From positions 124,001-188,000 of the forward strand of contig CALSPC010000007.1 of assembly GCA_943788135.1 (NCBI GenBank): a stretch of 64,000 nucleotides of DNA, given 5' to 3'. Below the pieces are notes generated by a model. That model did no database searches. It was not told the DNA's origin and saw only the letters and a list, made by a program, of their open reading frames with translations. The position numbers and the translations under genes are program-made. Source of the DNA: an uncultured Paracoccaceae bacterium (GTDB taxonomy: Bacteria; Bacteroidota; Bacteroidia; Flavobacteriales; Flavobacteriaceae). Below, in pieces: positions 63,160 to 64,000 of this stretch (the first letter of the stretch is position 1; the number at the start of each line of letters is the position of its first letter).

Positions 63160-63960
63160 ATGAGTTTTTTAGAGTCTATCGGATATTTTGGTGCTTTTTT
63201 TACAGGAATAGTTATTGGTCTTTTCGGAGGCGGTGGATCCATTTTAGCTGTTCCAATATTTGTGTATGTATTCAGAATAAACCCCATTCTTGCGACGAGT
63301 TATTCCATGTTTGTAGTTGGGTTTTCAGCAGCAATTGGAACATTCATAAACATTAAAAACAACCTAATCGAATATAAGACCGCTTTGGTATTTATAGTTC
63401 CAGCGCTTTTTTCTGTTTTTCTAACGCGACGCTTTGTAATTCCAAACCTTCCCGAAATTTTAATGACCACAGATCATTTTGTGTTTACCAAAGACATGGG
63501 GATAATGCTGTTTTTTAGTTTCATAATTTTGTTATCGGCTTTTTTCATGAAGAAAAAAACAAAAATAGATAGCGTACAAAATTTAAACCCTAGTCTAAAT
63601 TATTGCCTATTAGTGTTGATTGGTTTAGGTGTTGGACTCCTAACGGGTTTAGTAGGCGCCGGAGGCGGCTTTATAATTGTTCCAGCATTAGTCTTGTTTG
63701 CGCGATTAACAATCAAACAGGCGGTTGCAACTTCATTACTCATCATTACGTTTAATTCTATTATTGGATTTAGTTCTGATTTAGTTTTTTTACAGATTGA
63801 ATGGGTTTTCTTAATTACATTTACCATCCTTTCTGTTTTTGGGATTTTTATAGGAACTTATATTTCAAATTATTTAAAAGAATCCACTCTAAAAACTAAT
63901 TTCGCTTACTTTATGATTGTTATGGCGATAGTCATTATTTTTAAGGAAATGAGCGCTTAA
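63160..63960 (+). CDS. TauE/SafE family (sulfite exporter-like) permease
   Basis: This 266-residue inner-membrane protein has about eight hydrophobic helices. It has the two glycine-rich repeats that define TauE/SafE: GLFGGGGSILAVPI (near 21-34) and GLVGAGGGFIIVPAL in the second half. Members move sulfite, sulfoacetate or other organic anions across the membrane. It follows the 2-hydroxyacid dehydrogenase by 5 bases, so a substrate related to that enzyme (such as a hydroxyacid or its product) is possible. The exact cargo is unknown. Confidence 0.85.
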   Translation: MSFLESIGYFGAFFTGIVIGLFGGGGSILAVPIFVYVFRINPILATSYSMFVVGFSAAIGTFINIKNNLIEYKTALVFIVPALFSVFLTRRFVIPNLPEILMTTDHFVFTKDMGIMLFFSFIILLSAFFMKKKTKIDSVQNLNPSLNYCLLVLIGLGVGLLTGLVGAGGGFIIVPALVLFARLTIKQAVATSLLIITFNSIIGFSSDLVFLQIEWVFLITFTILSVFGIFIGTYISNYLKESTLKTNFAYFMIVMAIVIIFKEMSA

Positions 63961-64000
63961 ATAAACGACTTCGATAGAACAGTTGTTAAATATGGAGAAT

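Noticed and set aside
1-64000. CRISPR arrays, insertion sequences, prophage or integrative element
   Set aside because: No regularly spaced repeats, transposase, integrase or phage genes were seen; gene content is chromosomal core throughout.

Overview
This 64 kb window is a piece of chromosome from a member of the Bacteroidota, almost certainly a Flavobacteriaceae (marine-type flavobacterium). The DNA is AT-rich. Several genes are preceded by the group's own promoter motif (TAnnTTTG at about -7, sometimes with TTTG about 19 bases upstream), and Shine-Dalgarno sequences are scarce. Clade markers include a type IX secretion protein (PorQ) next to cmk and rpsA, a fused ResB-CcsA cytochrome c biogenesis protein, bacillithiol deacetylase BshB1, a fused E1 alpha/beta 2-oxoacid dehydrogenase, and a small protein resembling DUF6952 beside thioredoxin and peroxiredoxin genes. 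No phage, transposon, integron, CRISPR array or secondary-metabolite cluster was seen. The window is core and house-keeping chromosome with a few lineage-specific genes.

Layout. 1-9.3 kb: the tail of tilS, a YheT-type hydrolase, Maf, a KdsC-like phosphatase, a DUF2520 dehydrogenase-like protein, ccsBA, a HAD phosphatase, a tiny membrane protein, and a thiol pair (a Cys/Met-metabolism PLP enzyme and bshB1). 9.3-13.3 kb: tRNA-His, an M28 peptidase and two outer-membrane barrel proteins. 13.4-19 kb: aroQ facing lpdA, a DinB-like gene, two adjacent msrB genes (one cytoplasmic, one lipoprotein), an M48 lipoprotein and an MFS transporter. 19-25.5 kb: lon, porQ, cmk, rpsA. 25.8-31.2 kb (minus strand): a peroxiredoxin/thioredoxin/small-protein operon, an NhaC antiporter and a frameshifted E1 gene. 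31.3-40.8 kb (minus strand): a catalytically dead M1-peptidase-like/beta-barrel fusion, a LOG protein, uvrA, a TsaC-like gene and a UvrD-type helicase. 41-51.3 kb: recG, acyl-carrier-protein phosphodiesterase, glmM, an overlapping NRDE/DinB/ATP-grasp gene trio, DoxX, a lipid A-type acyltransferase, a rhomboid protease and a TlpA-like lipoprotein. 51.3-64 kb: mnmE, a tyrosine/phenylalanine catabolic operon (hmgA, hppD, long aromatic amino acid hydroxylase, fahA, flavin reductase) divergent from an Lrp-type regulator, a secreted unknown, a large FAD/Fe-S 2-hydroxyacid dehydrogenase and a TauE-type permease.

How the genes work together. The clearest pathway is phenylalanine to tyrosine, then 4-hydroxyphenylpyruvate, homogentisate and fumarylacetoacetate. 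Its divergent Lrp-type regulator has a palindrome in the shared upstream region that resembles an Lrp site. A second theme is thiol and peroxide defence: BshB1, peroxiredoxin, thioredoxin with a WCGNC site, two MsrB enzymes and lipoamide dehydrogenase, with a 20-base palindrome over the likely peroxiredoxin promoter. A third theme is nucleic-acid maintenance: uvrA, a UvrD-type helicase, recG, a TsaC-like gene and mnmE. No wholly new multi-gene system is evident. The observations most worth following are the frameshifted E1 gene, the dead-peptidase/barrel fusion with a TTG start, the paired MsrB enzymes with different cysteine sets, the Lrp and peroxiredoxin palindromes, transcription terminators embedded in or abutting coding regions, and the ATP-grasp/DinB/NRDE trio.
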